From: Pseudomonas sp. BCA17
GTDB taxonomy: Bacteria > Pseudomonadota > Gammaproteobacteria > Pseudomonadales > Pseudomonadaceae
Direction of reading: 5' to 3'
Length of the DNA: 64,000 nt
NCBI RefSeq assembly: GCF_004519405.1
Contig: NZ_SGWI01000003.1
Location: 248,001 to 312,000, forward strand
The translations under genes were made by a program, and so were the position numbers. Shown in pieces: positions 1 to 8,267 of the stretch; position 1 is the first letter of the stretch; every line of letters begins with the position of its first letter. The notes below the pieces were generated by a model, which saw only the letters and a program-made list of their open reading frames with translations, did no database searches and had not been told where the DNA came from.

Positions 1-1046
1 AGCACGTCTTCCATGGTCAGGTAGCCGATGACTTTGCCGTCGGCTTCTTCCACCAGGGCAAAGTGCGCGCCGCCTTTGCGGAACTGCTCCAGCAACTGCG
101 ACAGCGGCATATGCCGCGACACGCGTTCCAATGGTCGAGTCAGCTCGGCGAGGTTGAACGACTCGGGGATGTGGTCCAGGGCCGCCAATTCCAGCAGCAG
201 GTCCTTGATGTGCAGCAGGCCGACAAACTCGTTGCGCACTGCGTCGTACACCGGGTAGCGGCTGAATTTGTGGCGGCGGAACAGTGCGAGGATTTCCTTG
301 AGCGGGGCGTTGAAGTCCAGGGTGACCATGTCTTCCCTGGAGTTGGCCCAGTCCACCACTTCCAGCTCGCCCATTTCCACGGCGGAGGCCAGTACGCGCA
401 TGCCTTGGTCGCTCGGGTCCTGGCCGCGGCTGGAGTGCAGGATCAGCTTGAGCTCTTCGCGGCTGTAATGGTGCTCATGGTGCGGGCCGGGCTCGCCTTG
501 GCCGGCGATGCGCAGGATGGCGTTGGCGCTGGCGTTAAGCAGGTAGATCGCCGGGTACATGGCCCAGTAGAACAGGTACAGCGGCACCGCTGTCCACAGC
601 GACAGCAGCTCGGGTTTGCGGATGGCCCAGGATTTGGGGGCCAATTCGCCGACCACGATGTGCAGGTAGGAAATCACGAAGAAGGCCGCAAAGAACGACA
701 CGCCCCTGATCACTTCTGGCGACTGCACGCCCACGGCATCCAGCAACGGCTCAAGGATATGCGCAAAGGCCGGCTCACCGACCCAACCCAGGCCCAGGGA
801 GGCGAGGGTGATACCCAGCTGGCAGGCCGACAGGTAAGCGTCGAGCTGGCTGTGCACGGTGCGCAGGATCTGCCCGCGCCAACCGTTCTTGTGGGCGATG
901 GCCTCGACCCGGGTGGCGCGCAGTTTGACCATGGCAAATTCCGCCGCAACGAAGAAACCGTTGAGCAGTACCAGGACCAGTGCGAAAAGAATCATGCCGA
1001 AGTCGGCGAAGAGTGAAGCGAGGGTGATACCAGGGGAAGGGTCCAT
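1..1046 (-). CDS. CNNM/CBS-domain membrane transporter, HlyC/CorC family (3' end beyond window)
   Basis: The reverse strand is open from an ATG at 1046 to the window edge, giving 348 residues without a stop. The N-terminal half reads as a CNNM (DUF21) membrane domain: a hydrophobic start containing LLNGFFVAAEF, then LSACQLGITLASLGLGW and VVGELAPKSWA. The second half has the paired CBS layout, with HKFSRYPVYD and a later FALVEEADGKVIGYLTMEDVL-type end. Members are inner-membrane proteins linked to cation (Mg2+/Co2+) efflux or tolerance; substrate cannot be told from sequence. The usual C-terminal CorC_HlyC domain would lie outside the window. It is separated from phoR by about 200 bp holding only a REP-like hairpin. 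Confidence 0.85.
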   Translation of the reverse strand, partial: MDPSPGITLASLFADFGMILFALVLVLLNGFFVAAEFAMVKLRATRVEAIAHKNGWRGQILRTVHSQLDAYLSACQLGITLASLGLGWVGEPAFAHILEPLLDAVGVQSPEVIRGVSFFAAFFVISYLHIVVGELAPKSWAIRKPELLSLWTAVPLYLFYWAMYPAIYLLNASANAILRIAGQGEPGPHHEHHYSREELKLILHSSRGQDPSDQGMRVLASAVEMGELEVVDWANSREDMVTLDFNAPLKEILALFRRHKFSRYPVYDAVRNEFVGLLHIKDLLLELAALDHIPESFNLAELTRPLERVSRHMPLSQLLEQFRKGGAHFALVEEADGKVIGYLTMEDV

Positions 1047-1204
1047 GATGGAGTTTTGCAGGTTCCGTGTGTTCAATAAGAGGTGAAAGGTGAGCCGCAA
1101 AGGTCGGCGCAAGTCGGCCAATGTAGCGGCTGACGGGGCGCTTGCCTAGTACCCGCTGCCGGGCGGGATAAGGAAGGCAATCCTGGACGATGCAGACTCA
1201 GTAG

Positions 1205-1222
1205 GGGAGCGGGCTTGCTCCC
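1205..1222. repeat. REP-like hairpin
   Basis: GGGAGC at 1205-1210 pairs with GCTCCC at 1217-1222 around a GGGCTT loop, the core of the Pseudomonas REP family. It lies in the 202-bp gap between the transporter gene and phoR, where nothing else is visible. Confidence 0.55.
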
Positions 1223-1248
1223 ACATTCAGTCCAGCATCGTTTTCAGG

Positions 1249-2571
1249 TTATTCATCTGCGCCGATCGCTCGCGAGCGGGTCACCTGGGCCGGCGGGAAA
1301 TGGCAGGTAAAGGTGCTGCCGTGGCCCAGTACGCTGCTGATTTCCAGTCGTGCGCGGTGGCGCAGCAGCACATGTTTGACGATGGCCAGGCCCAGCCCCG
1401 TGCCGCCAGTGTTGGAGTTGCGGCTGGAGTCGACACGGTAGAAGCGCTCCGTCAGGCGTGGCAGGTGCTTGGCGTCGATACCGATGCCGGAGTCCTGCAC
1501 GCTCAGGTGCGCGCCGTGTTCGTCGGCCCACCAGCGGATGCGGATATTGCCATTGTCCTGGGTGTACTTGACGGCGTTGAACACCAGGTTGGAGAACGCA
1601 CTGCGCAATTCGCCTTCGCTGCCTTTGAGCAGCAGCAACGGGTCGGCTTCCAGGGTGATGTGCTGGCCGCGCTCGCCGGAGAGAGCCTGGGCATCATTCT
1701 TGATGGTCTGCAACAGGCTCTGCACGGTCACCGGGTGGTTGTCCGAGGGGTAATCGGTCGCCTCAAGCTTGGCCAGCAGCAACAGATCGTTGAGCAGGGT
1801 CTGCATGCGTGAGCCTTGCTGCTGCATCTGTTGCAGGGCGCGGTTCCAGCGCGGGTTGATCTCGTCGACATTGTCCAGCAGCGTCTCCAGATAACCGCAG
1901 ATCACCGTCAACGGCGTGCGCAGCTCGTGGGAGACATTGGCGACGAAGTCTTTGCGCATCTGTTCCAACTGGTGGATGCGGGTCACGTCGCGCACCAGCA
2001 TCAAGTGTTCGTTGTTGCCGTAGCGGGTCAAGTACAGTTGGATGCGCACACGGTCATTGGTGGGCGAGGGAATTTCCAGGGCTTCTTCGTAATTGTCCTG
2101 CTCAAAGTATTCCTTGAAGCGGGGATGACGCACCAGGTTGGTGACCGGCTGGCCACTGTCCTGAGGCGTCTTGAGGCCCAGCAGAGTCTCGGCGGCGCGG
2201 TTCCACCATTCCAGGTTGCCATCGCTGTCGAGCATGATCACCGCGTCTTTGAGCGCCGCGGTGGATTCCTGCACCCGGTCGATCACCGCTTGCAGTCGCC
2301 CGCGCACCCGTTGGTCGCGGCGTTGCAGGTGGTAGATGCTGTCGAACACCTCGCCCCACAGGCCATAGCCGTCGGGTGGTGCTTCGTCGGGTTTGTGTTG
2401 GCGCAGCCACTCATGCAGACGCAGCAATTGTTTGAGGGTCCAGCCCAGATACAGGCCCAGACCGACAGCCAGACTCCAGCCGTAATAACCGCTGATCAAG
2501 CCTACCAGCAGGCAGCCGGTGATCAGCAAAAGCATGTGACGGATCAGGGTGCCATGCCAGTTTTGGTTCAC
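1249..2571 (-). CDS. phoR: Phosphate regulon sensor histidine kinase PhoR
   Basis: This is the 440-residue sensor kinase of the phosphate starvation response; it phosphorylates PhoB. Two membrane segments lie at about residues 11-45, followed by a PAS-like domain (about 100-195), the HisKA dimerisation box with NVSHELRTP (phospho-acceptor H215) and a HATPase domain with a GTGLGLAI G-box. I place the start at a GTG (2571-2569), because an AAGGA stands just upstream and the protein then begins VNQNWHGTLI as in other pseudomonads; a longer reading frame exists but runs into a short repeat. It lies downstream of phoB with a 94-bp gap, the usual phoB-phoR arrangement. Confidence 0.95.
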   Translation of the reverse strand: MNQNWHGTLIRHMLLLITGCLLVGLISGYYGWSLAVGLGLYLGWTLKQLLRLHEWLRQHKPDEAPPDGYGLWGEVFDSIYHLQRRDQRVRGRLQAVIDRVQESTAALKDAVIMLDSDGNLEWWNRAAETLLGLKTPQDSGQPVTNLVRHPRFKEYFEQDNYEEALEIPSPTNDRVRIQLYLTRYGNNEHLMLVRDVTRIHQLEQMRKDFVANVSHELRTPLTVICGYLETLLDNVDEINPRWNRALQQMQQQGSRMQTLLNDLLLLAKLEATDYPSDNHPVTVQSLLQTIKNDAQALSGERGQHITLEADPLLLLKGSEGELRSAFSNLVFNAVKYTQDNGNIRIRWWADEHGAHLSVQDSGIGIDAKHLPRLTERFYRVDSSRNSNTGGTGLGLAIVKHVLLRHRARLEISSVLGHGSTFTCHFPPAQVTRSRAIGADE

Positions 2572-2576
2572 TTTGA

Positions 2577-2615
2577 ATCCTTCAAAGCAGCAAGTTTCAA
2601 GCTGCAAGCTTCAAG
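2577..2615. repeat. Short tandem repeat between phoB and phoR
   Basis: Two 14-bp units, 2588-2601 (CAGCAAGTTTCAAG) and 2602-2615 (CTGCAAGCTTCAAG), match at 12 of 14 positions, and a weaker third copy precedes them. They lie immediately upstream of the phoR ribosome binding site on the coding strand. GCAAGCTTCAAG-type repeats are, from memory, scattered in Pseudomonas intergenic DNA. Confidence 0.6.
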
Positions 2616-2665
2616 TTAGAGCGGTGCGGCTGTTATCTTGCCGCTCCTGGCTGAGGGCTTGCAGC

Positions 2666-3355
2666 TCAACCTTTGGTTGAAAACCGATAGCCAGTGCCGC
2701 GCACGGTTTGTACCAGATTCTCGTAGGCATCGCCCAAGGCTTTGCGCAGGCGGCGGATATGCACGTCCACGGTGCGCTCTTCCACATACACGTTGCCGCC
2801 CCACACCTGGTCCAGCAATTGGCCGCGAGTGTAGGCGCGCTCCTGGTGGGTCATGAAAAACTGCAGCAGGCGGTATTCGGTCGGGCCCATTTCGGCAGGC
2901 TTGCCGTCAATGGTCACGCGGTGGCTGATCGGGTCCAGCAGCAGGCCGCCGACTTCAATCGGGGCTTCGCCATCGGTGGGGCCGGCGCGGCGCAGTACGG
3001 CCTTCAGGCGCGCTACCAGTTCCCGTGGGGAAAAGGGTTTGGTGATGTAGTCATCAGCGCCCACTTCCAGGCCCTGGATCTTGTTGTCTTCTTCGCCCTT
3101 GGCGGTGAGCATGATGATCGGGATATCCCCGGTCAGCTCATCACGCTTGAGACGGCGGGCCAGTTCAATACCGGAGGTGCCGGGCAGCATCCAGTCCAGC
3201 AGGATCAGGTCCGGCTTGCGGTCGACGATAATGGCATGGGCCTGCTGGGAATTTTCCGCCTCCAGGCAGTCATAGCCGGCCATTTCCAACGCAACGGCGA
3301 TCATCTCGCGGATGGGCGCTTCGTCGTCGACGATCAGAATGCTCCTGCCAACCAT
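2666..3355 (-). CDS. phoB: Phosphate regulon response regulator PhoB
   Basis: A 229-residue OmpR/PhoB-family response regulator that binds Pho boxes when phosphorylated by PhoR. The receiver domain (1-120) has the acidic pair D10/D11, phospho-acceptor D54 in LLDWMLPG and a conserved KPFSPREL. The C-terminal winged helix (about 130-229) carries [12 protein letters not shown] and VRGTGYRFS. It is transcribed ahead of phoR. The upstream region contains a Pho-box-like site and a -10 element on the same strand, consistent with autoregulation. Confidence 0.97.
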   Translation of the reverse strand: MVGRSILIVDDEAPIREMIAVALEMAGYDCLEAENSQQAHAIIVDRKPDLILLDWMLPGTSGIELARRLKRDELTGDIPIIMLTAKGEEDNKIQGLEVGADDYITKPFSPRELVARLKAVLRRAGPTDGEAPIEVGGLLLDPISHRVTIDGKPAEMGPTEYRLLQFFMTHQERAYTRGQLLDQVWGGNVYVEERTVDVHIRRLRKALGDAYENLVQTVRGTGYRFSTKG

Positions 3356-3367
3356 GCCTAAATCCTC

Positions 3368-3385
3368 TTGTCATTTAACTGTCTT
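3368..3385 (+). promoter_or_regulatory. Second Pho-box-like site, forward orientation
   Basis: The forward strand reads TTGTCAT-TTAA-CTGTCTT: both half-sites match the 7-mer consensus at six of seven positions and the spacer is A/T only. It points towards the secreted protein gene at 3509 and lies in the phoB untranslated leader. A good -10 eight to ten bases downstream is not evident, so its function is uncertain. Confidence 0.4.
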
Positions 3386-3394
3386 GCGCCGCAT

Positions 3395-3426
3395 TAGATA
3401 ACGGAATTATTGCAGTCGTGTGACAG
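3395..3426 (-). promoter_or_regulatory. Candidate Pho box and -10 element of phoB
   Basis: On the reverse strand 3426-3409 reads CTGTCAC-ACGA-CTGCAAT, close to the Pho-box consensus of two CTGTCAT-type 7-mers separated by four bases; the first half matches at six of seven positions. A TATCTA -10 element follows at 3400-3395, eight bases downstream, which is the standard geometry of PhoB-activated promoters in which the Pho box replaces the -35. Confidence 0.6.
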
Positions 3427-3508
3427 TAATTTAGTCGTTTGGGCAATTTGCGTCGCTCTGGGCTACGCTTTGGGACCGAATCCTGACAACCACAAAAGGA
3501 AGGTTCCG

Positions 3509-3886
3509 ATGACTCAAAGTACGTTTTCCTGGAAAGCCCTGCTGGTCACGGCTGCGCTGACGCTGCCGACGCTGGCATTCGCGGCGGAACCGGCGATGAC
3601 CAAAGACGGGATGCTGGTCGACCACAAGGGCATGACGCTCTACACCTTCGACAAGGATGCCGACGGCAAGTCAGTGTGCAAGGACCAGTGCGCGACCAAT
3701 TGGCCACCGTTGAAGGCTGAGTCCACCGATAAGTCGATGGGTGACTGGACGGTGATCACCCGTGATGACCAGAGCAGCCAATGGGCCTACAAAGGCAAGC
3801 CGGTGTACACCTACAAGGACGACAAAAAGGCGGGTGACAAGGCCGGGGATGGCAAGGGCGGCGCGTGGCACGTGATCAAGCCTTGA
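3509..3886 (+). CDS. Secreted small protein, COG4315 (lipoprotein/secreted repeat) family
   Basis: A 125-residue exported protein. It starts at the ATG behind an AAAAGGAAGG ribosome binding site and has a clear signal peptide (SWKALLVTAALTLPTLAFA, cut after AFA). The mature part holds the two paired segments of the family: GMLVDHKGMTLYTFDKD with CKDQCATNWPP, and QWAYKGKPVYTYKDD, ending in AWHVIKP. The biochemical role of this family is not established; two cysteines and the WPP motif are conserved features. It is divergent from phoB across 153 bp that carry two Pho-box-like sites, so phosphate control is possible but unproven. Confidence 0.85.
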   Translation: MTQSTFSWKALLVTAALTLPTLAFAAEPAMTKDGMLVDHKGMTLYTFDKDADGKSVCKDQCATNWPPLKAESTDKSMGDWTVITRDDQSSQWAYKGKPVYTYKDDKKAGDKAGDGKGGAWHVIKP

Positions 3887-3907
3887 TGACGCGGGGCCGC
3901 TGAAATC

Positions 3908-3950
3908 GCCCGCTCCCACAGGGGAACACATTGCAACTGTGGGAGCGGGC
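3908..3950. repeat. REP palindrome between COG4315 gene and ubiA
   Basis: GCCCGCTCCCACAG (3908-3921) is repeated in exact inverted form as CTGTGGGAGCGGGC (3937-3950) with a 15-base loop. It sits between two convergent genes and may also serve as a transcription end or mRNA-stability element. There is no T-run. Confidence 0.8.
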
Positions 3951-3988
3951 TTGTCCTCGATGGCGGCGGGGCAGCCGCCACAACAACC

Positions 3989-4879
3989 TCAGCGCAACGC
4001 ATAGTCCGCGACAATGCCCACAAAAATCGCCAACCCTGCCCAGTGGTTGTGCAGGAACGCCTTGAAGCACTTCAGCCGGTCCTTGTCCCGGGTGTACCAG
4101 AACTCCCATGCAAAACAGCCCGCCGCGGCCAGCAATCCCAAGTGAAACCAGCCCCCCAGTTCGAACCTGGCACCCGCCAGCAGCAGGCAGGCCAGCGACA
4201 GGCCCTGCAGCGTGAGGATGATCACGCGGTCGGCATCGCCGAACAGGATGGCCGTGGACTTCACGCCGATCTTCAGGTCATCGTCGCGGTCGGTCATGGC
4301 GTAATAAGTGTCGTAACCCACCGTCCACAGCAGATTGGCGATGTACAGCAACCACGCGGTGGCAGGCAGGTGGCCGGTTTCAGCAGTGAACGCCATCGGC
4401 ATACCCCACGAAAACGCCGCGCCCAGCACGACTTGCGGGTAATAGGTGTAGCGCTTCATGAACGGATAGCTGGCCGCCAGTGCCAGGCCACCGAGGGACA
4501 GCAGGATGGTGGTGGCATTGGTCAGCAGTACCAGCAGAAAGCTGATCCCCATCAGGACGGCAAAAAACACCAACGCTTCCCTGGAGCTGATCTTTCCGCT
4601 CACCAGCGGGCGTTGCTCGGTGCGTTTCACATGGCCGTCAACCTTGCGGTCGGCCCAGTCGTTGATCACGCAGCCGCCAGCGCGAGTCAGCACCACGCCC
4701 AGCACGAAGATCACAATATTGATAAAGGACGGCGAGCCCTTGCCGGCGATCCACAGCGCCCATAACGTCGGCCACAGCAGCAGGTAAATGCCGATGGGCT
4801 TGTCCATGCGGGTCAACTGAATGAAGTCCCAGGCCCTGGGGTTCAGGTGGTTCAAGGATTTGAGCAGACGTTGATACAT
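3989..4879 (-). CDS. ubiA: 4-hydroxybenzoate polyprenyltransferase UbiA
   Basis: A 296-residue integral membrane prenyltransferase that joins the polyprenyl chain to 4-hydroxybenzoate in ubiquinone synthesis. The two aspartate-rich motifs are visible: [15 protein letters not shown] near residue 75 and [13 protein letters not shown] near residue 195, both needed for Mg2+-diphosphate binding. Several hydrophobic helices fill the remainder. The ATG overlaps the stop codon of ubiC, so the two form an operon supplying and prenylating 4-hydroxybenzoate. Confidence 0.96.
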   Translation of the reverse strand: MYQRLLKSLNHLNPRAWDFIQLTRMDKPIGIYLLLWPTLWALWIAGKGSPSFINIVIFVLGVVLTRAGGCVINDWADRKVDGHVKRTEQRPLVSGKISSREALVFFAVLMGISFLLVLLTNATTILLSLGGLALAASYPFMKRYTYYPQVVLGAAFSWGMPMAFTAETGHLPATAWLLYIANLLWTVGYDTYYAMTDRDDDLKIGVKSTAILFGDADRVIILTLQGLSLACLLLAGARFELGGWFHLGLLAAAGCFAWEFWYTRDKDRLKCFKAFLHNHWAGLAIFVGIVADYALR

Positions 4880-5442
4880 CAGCGGTTCTCCGGATGATCA
4901 TGCAGCGCATGCCAGACGCTGGGCAGGAAAATTTCCGCGACCAGCACGCTCAGTGGCCCGCGATCAAAGCGCGAGCGACGGCCCCAGAGGCCATCGGCCT
5001 GATGCGCAGTGGGTAGCCACTGTCTGGGGTAGTGGCACACTTCGATGGCCTGACGGACGAAAGCGTGGTCGCAGAACAGTAATTCCCCCAGGGAACGGCT
5101 ACCCAGCTCATCCATATGCAGGCCATCGCCTTGCAGGGCACTGCGTGCCGCCACGCTGCGGGCAAACACCCACGGCTGGCCATCACCGCGCAGATACACC
5201 TCGCGCACCCAGCCGACGGTGGCTGCAGGCAAGCCCAGCGCCACGCATTCATCATCGCGCAACGGCTGCCAGCCCTCGAACAACGGTGTAACGCTGAAGC
5301 CGTCGTTGGACAGTCGCGTCAGCCGGCGTGTCAGCGAGTCTTCATTGAACAGCCAATTGAGGATCAGGGGCTCGGGCAACGGGCTCAGAAGGCTCTGGGG
5401 CAGCCATTGGCAAGCATCGGGAAGGGCGATTGAGTGCGGCAC
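4879..5442 (-). CDS. ubiC: Chorismate pyruvate-lyase UbiC
   Basis: A 187-residue cytoplasmic enzyme converting chorismate to 4-hydroxybenzoate and pyruvate, the first committed step to ubiquinone. Family landmarks are LTRRLTRLS, the arginine of GWVREVYL and the C-terminal VAEIFLP glutamate. The start is a GTG at 5442 with only a weak upstream ribosome binding site. The product feeds UbiA, whose gene overlaps this one by one base. The divergent gene across 195 bp is rubredoxin; no clear operator is seen in that gap. Confidence 0.92.
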   Translation of the reverse strand: MPHSIALPDACQWLPQSLLSPLPEPLILNWLFNEDSLTRRLTRLSNDGFSVTPLFEGWQPLRDDECVALGLPAATVGWVREVYLRGDGQPWVFARSVAARSALQGDGLHMDELGSRSLGELLFCDHAFVRQAIEVCHYPRQWLPTAHQADGLWGRRSRFDRGPLSVLVAEIFLPSVWHALHDHPENR

Positions 5443-5637
5443 GGTGAGTCAGTATTGGCAGCAAAAGAGGCGGCGAGCTTACCATGGCGTCCTGAACTTT
5501 TGCCGGGGTGAACCGGCCTTGTGCGTCGATCATGCTTGCATCTGCCGGCCCCGATCAGTACAAAACGCCGTGAGCCGCACGGCAACGTTGGTCTATCGAC
5601 CGTCGGCCAAGATGCCTGGACCCTGAGGAAGTAAGTA

Positions 5638-5805
5638 ATGAAGAAGTGGCAATGTGTAGTCTGCGGCCTGATCTATGACGAAAAAGACGGTTGGCCGGAT
5701 GATGGAATCCTGCCGGGTACCCGCTGGGAAGACGTCCCGGAAGATTGGCTGTGCCCGGACTGCGGCGTGGGCAAGATGGATTTCGAGATGATCGAAATCG
5801 GCTGA
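5638..5805 (+). CDS. rubA: Rubredoxin
   Basis: A 55-residue electron carrier. Two CxxC clusters, CVVCG near residue 6 and CPDCG near residue 39, bind one iron atom; the intervening [12 protein letters not shown] and WEDVPEDW are typical. A GAGGAAG ribosome binding site precedes the ATG. It is followed 38 bp later by its reductase. In P. aeruginosa two tandem rubredoxins occupy the equivalent place (from memory); only one is present here. Confidence 0.95.
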   Translation: MKKWQCVVCGLIYDEKDGWPDDGILPGTRWEDVPEDWLCPDCGVGKMDFEMIEIG

Positions 5806-5843
5806 TCTGAATTTTTAAGCAATGTATGACTTAGGAGAAAGGA

Positions 5844-6992
5844 ATGAACGCACCTGTCGTGATCATCGGCACAGGATTGGCCGGTTACAACGTGGCCCGA
5901 GAGTTTCGCAAGCTCGACAGCGAGACCCCATTGCTGCTGATCACCGCGGATGACGGGCGCTCCTACTCCAAGCCCATGCTCTCCACCGGCTTTGGCAAGA
6001 ACAAGGAAGCCGATGGCCTGAGCATGGCTGAACCCGGCGCCATGGCCGAGCAACTCAAGGCCGAGGTGCGTACTCACACCCGCATCAGCGGCATCGACCC
6101 CGGCCACAAGCGCCTGTGGATCGGCGAGGAAGCGGTGGCTTATCGCGACTTGATCCTGGCCTGGGGCGCAGAGACTGTGCGTGTGCCTGTCGAAGGCGAT
6201 GCGGCCGATATGATTTTCCCGATCAACGACCTTGAAGACTACGCACGCTTTCGCGCCGCCGCCGCCGGCAAGCGCCGCGTGCTGCTGTTGGGTGCGGGCC
6301 TGATCGGCTGTGAATTCGCCAACGACCTGATCCTTGGCGGCTATGAAATCGACCTGGTGGCGCCGTGTGAACAAGTCATGCCGACCCTGCTGCACCCGGC
6401 GGCGGCCGCCGCCGTGCAGGCTGGGCTGGAAGGTCTCGGCGCGCGTTTCCACCTGGGTCCGGTGCTCACCCGCCTGCAGCGCACGGCAGATGGCCTGGAA
6501 GCCCATCTGTCGGATGGTGAAGTGATCAACTGCGACCTGGTGGTCTCGGCCGTCGGTCTGCGCCCGCGGGTCGACCTGGCCGCCGCCGCCGGCTTGCAGA
6601 CCAACCGCGGGATCATGGTGGATCGCTATCTCAAGACCTCTCACGCCAACATCTACGCCCTGGGCGACTGCGCCGAGGTCGATGGGCTGAACCTGTTGTA
6701 CGTGATGCCGCTGATGAGCTGCGCTCGCGCCCTGGCCCAGACCCTGGCCGGCAACGCCACCGCCGTCAGCTACGGGCCGATGCCGATTACCGTGAAAACC
6801 CCGATCTGCCCGCTGGTGGTGTCGCCACCGCCTCGGGGCAGCGAGGGTGCCTGGAGCGTCGAAGGCGAAGGCGCCGACATCAAGGCGTTGTGCCGCGATG
6901 CCGACGGTCGCCTGCTGGGTTACGCGCTGACCGGCAGCGCAGTCATGGAAAAACTGGCCCTCAACAAAGAACTTCCGCCTTTGTTGGCGTAA
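5844..6992 (+). CDS. rubB: Rubredoxin-NAD(+) reductase
   Basis: A 382-residue FAD/NAD(P)H flavoprotein that passes electrons from NADH to rubredoxin. The N-terminal FAD Rossmann motif [10 protein letters not shown], the central NAD(P)H motif [11 protein letters not shown] and the second FAD motif ALGDCAEV are all present in order. The ribosome binding site AGGAGAAAGGA is strong. With the adjacent rubredoxin it forms a small electron transfer module used for hydroxylases or oxidative stress; the final acceptor cannot be identified from this window. Confidence 0.94.
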   Translation: MNAPVVIIGTGLAGYNVAREFRKLDSETPLLLITADDGRSYSKPMLSTGFGKNKEADGLSMAEPGAMAEQLKAEVRTHTRISGIDPGHKRLWIGEEAVAYRDLILAWGAETVRVPVEGDAADMIFPINDLEDYARFRAAAAGKRRVLLLGAGLIGCEFANDLILGGYEIDLVAPCEQVMPTLLHPAAAAAVQAGLEGLGARFHLGPVLTRLQRTADGLEAHLSDGEVINCDLVVSAVGLRPRVDLAAAAGLQTNRGIMVDRYLKTSHANIYALGDCAEVDGLNLLYVMPLMSCARALAQTLAGNATAVSYGPMPITVKTPICPLVVSPPPRGSEGAWSVEGEGADIKALCRDADGRLLGYALTGSAVMEKLALNKELPPLLA

Positions 6993-7183
6993 ATGGCGGT
7001 CGTTCTGTCGGAATCAGCACATTCCTACCCTCAGAAAGGTCGCTGCGAGGCTGGCGCGGCGTTCGAGGGCATGCCATCCTCACTCCCGTCTGCCGCAGAG
7101 TAGAGCCTGCGGCGCCTTGGGCGCTGCTCCGTAAGAGAGCAGCACGGACATAACAACAAAAAACCGTCAAAGAGGCTTCACAT

Positions 7184-7459
7184 ATGCGTAAACCAGAACT
7201 CGCAGCCGCCATCGCTGAAAAAGCGGATCTCACCAAAGAACAGGCCAACCGCGTCCTCAACGCCGTTCTCGAAGAAATCACCGGCGCCCTGCACCGCAAG
7301 GACAGCGTCACCCTGGTGGGTTTCGGCACCTTCCTGCAACGCCACCGCGGCGCCCGCACCGGCAAAAACCCACAAACCGGCGAACCGGTGAAAATCAAGG
7401 CGAGCAACACCGTTGCGTTCAAGCCGGGCAAGTCGCTCAAAGACAGCGTCAACCCTTAA
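7184..7459 (+). CDS. hupA: HU-family nucleoid DNA-binding protein
   Basis: A 91-residue histone-like protein that bends and compacts DNA. The HU fold is clear: an amphipathic helical half (ELAAAIAEKADLT) then LVGFGTFLQRHRGARTGKNPQTG, whose arginine/NP arm inserts in the minor groove. Pseudomonads encode several HU paralogues, and the gene at this phoB-proximal location has been called hupA or hupP depending on species; the symbol is tentative. It marks the left border of the T6SS island. Confidence 0.93.
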   Translation: MRKPELAAAIAEKADLTKEQANRVLNAVLEEITGALHRKDSVTLVGFGTFLQRHRGARTGKNPQTGEPVKIKASNTVAFKPGKSLKDSVNP

Positions 7460-7494
7460 TCGCGGGGCCGTCTGAAGGGAGGCGGGTTGGTAAG

Positions 7495-7532
7495 AAAATG
7501 GGTACGTCGACTGGGTCGGGTGCCCATTTTTA
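7495..7532. terminator. Hairpin terminator after the HU gene
   Basis: AAAATGGG (7495-7502) pairs with CCCATTTT (7523-7530) and is followed by further T residues. The A-run before and T-run after allow it to act on both strands, ending the HU transcript and the leftward T6SS transcript. Confidence 0.6.
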
Positions 7533-7634
7533 TTGGATAAGAATCAGACTTCCATAATATCGTCGAATTGCCGATAGTGATTTTGTGGAACAAAATGTTG
7601 TTATCAAACCAGCCCACGCGTTTCTGACGCCGTC

Positions 7635-8258
7635 TCAGTTTTCCGGGAAAATTACTATCTTATTATTGTCCGGAAGCACTTCAAATATAGTAGTGTCATT
7701 ATCCGTATGCTGTATTTCATAGTGTCTTGTTGTGAAAGTCTCTCGCCATATATTCTCTGTGACTGAGGCGATTTTTTTAGCCTTGTACTGATACAGCGTT
7801 TCAAAGTACTCGCCGGTATTGAGCAAGCTGTAGTGGGCTGTCGCTTGGTCGAGTTCGAACACCGTGATAGCGACCGAGTCAAGATTAGCCTCCCTGCCGC
7901 CTTCGAGGTCACTACCGAATATCAACTCTATGATGCTGTCTGGTTTATTCAGAAAAAATCTTCTATAAATAATCCATTGGTTTTTAAACTTCACATGCTT
8001 GGCGTATTGAACTTCACCAATTATTTTTTTGTGCTCATCAAAAAAATAGCATTGCCTGTCTTTAGCCGGTTCGCAGTCCTTTTTAAGCAAGCGGCCTGGT
8101 TTACAACCTTGTAGCTCGCAGGTATAAGGCGCTGGATTGTATGAGGGCATGATACCCATGCCCCACTGCTTTGTTTTGTGGGCATGCTCTACGAAAGATA
8201 TGAGCTCGGAATATTTATCCTTGTATTCATCAAGTAGTGAGAGCAAAAGGTCTTTCAT
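7635..8258 (-). CDS. Unrecognised protein, candidate immunity protein to the Rhs toxin
   Basis: A 207-residue cytoplasmic-looking protein without signal peptide or membrane segment. I do not recognise the family. Visible features are a charged helical N-terminus (LLSLLDEYKDKYSELISF), cysteines near residues 47, 52, 62 and 70, an aromatic-rich middle (NQWIIYRRFFLNKP) and a beta-like C-terminus. It starts at an ATG behind AGGA, nine bases after the rhs stop codon, the position where Rhs immunity genes are found. Composition is much more AT-rich than neighbours (19 G/C in the 60 bases from 7981), a sign of recent acquisition together with the toxin tip. The immunity role is inferred from position only. 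Confidence 0.7.
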   Translation of the reverse strand: MKDLLLSLLDEYKDKYSELISFVEHAHKTKQWGMGIMPSYNPAPYTCELQGCKPGRLLKKDCEPAKDRQCYFFDEHKKIIGEVQYAKHVKFKNQWIIYRRFFLNKPDSIIELIFGSDLEGGREANLDSVAITVFELDQATAHYSLLNTGEYFETLYQYKAKKIASVTENIWRETFTTRHYEIQHTDNDTTIFEVLPDNNKIVIFPEN

Positions 8259-8267
8259 TAGAGTGTC

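Noticed and set aside
5673..6644. 323-residue frame opposite rubredoxin reductase
   Set aside because: Antisense to a flavoprotein with intact FAD and NAD motifs; also covers the rubredoxin gene.
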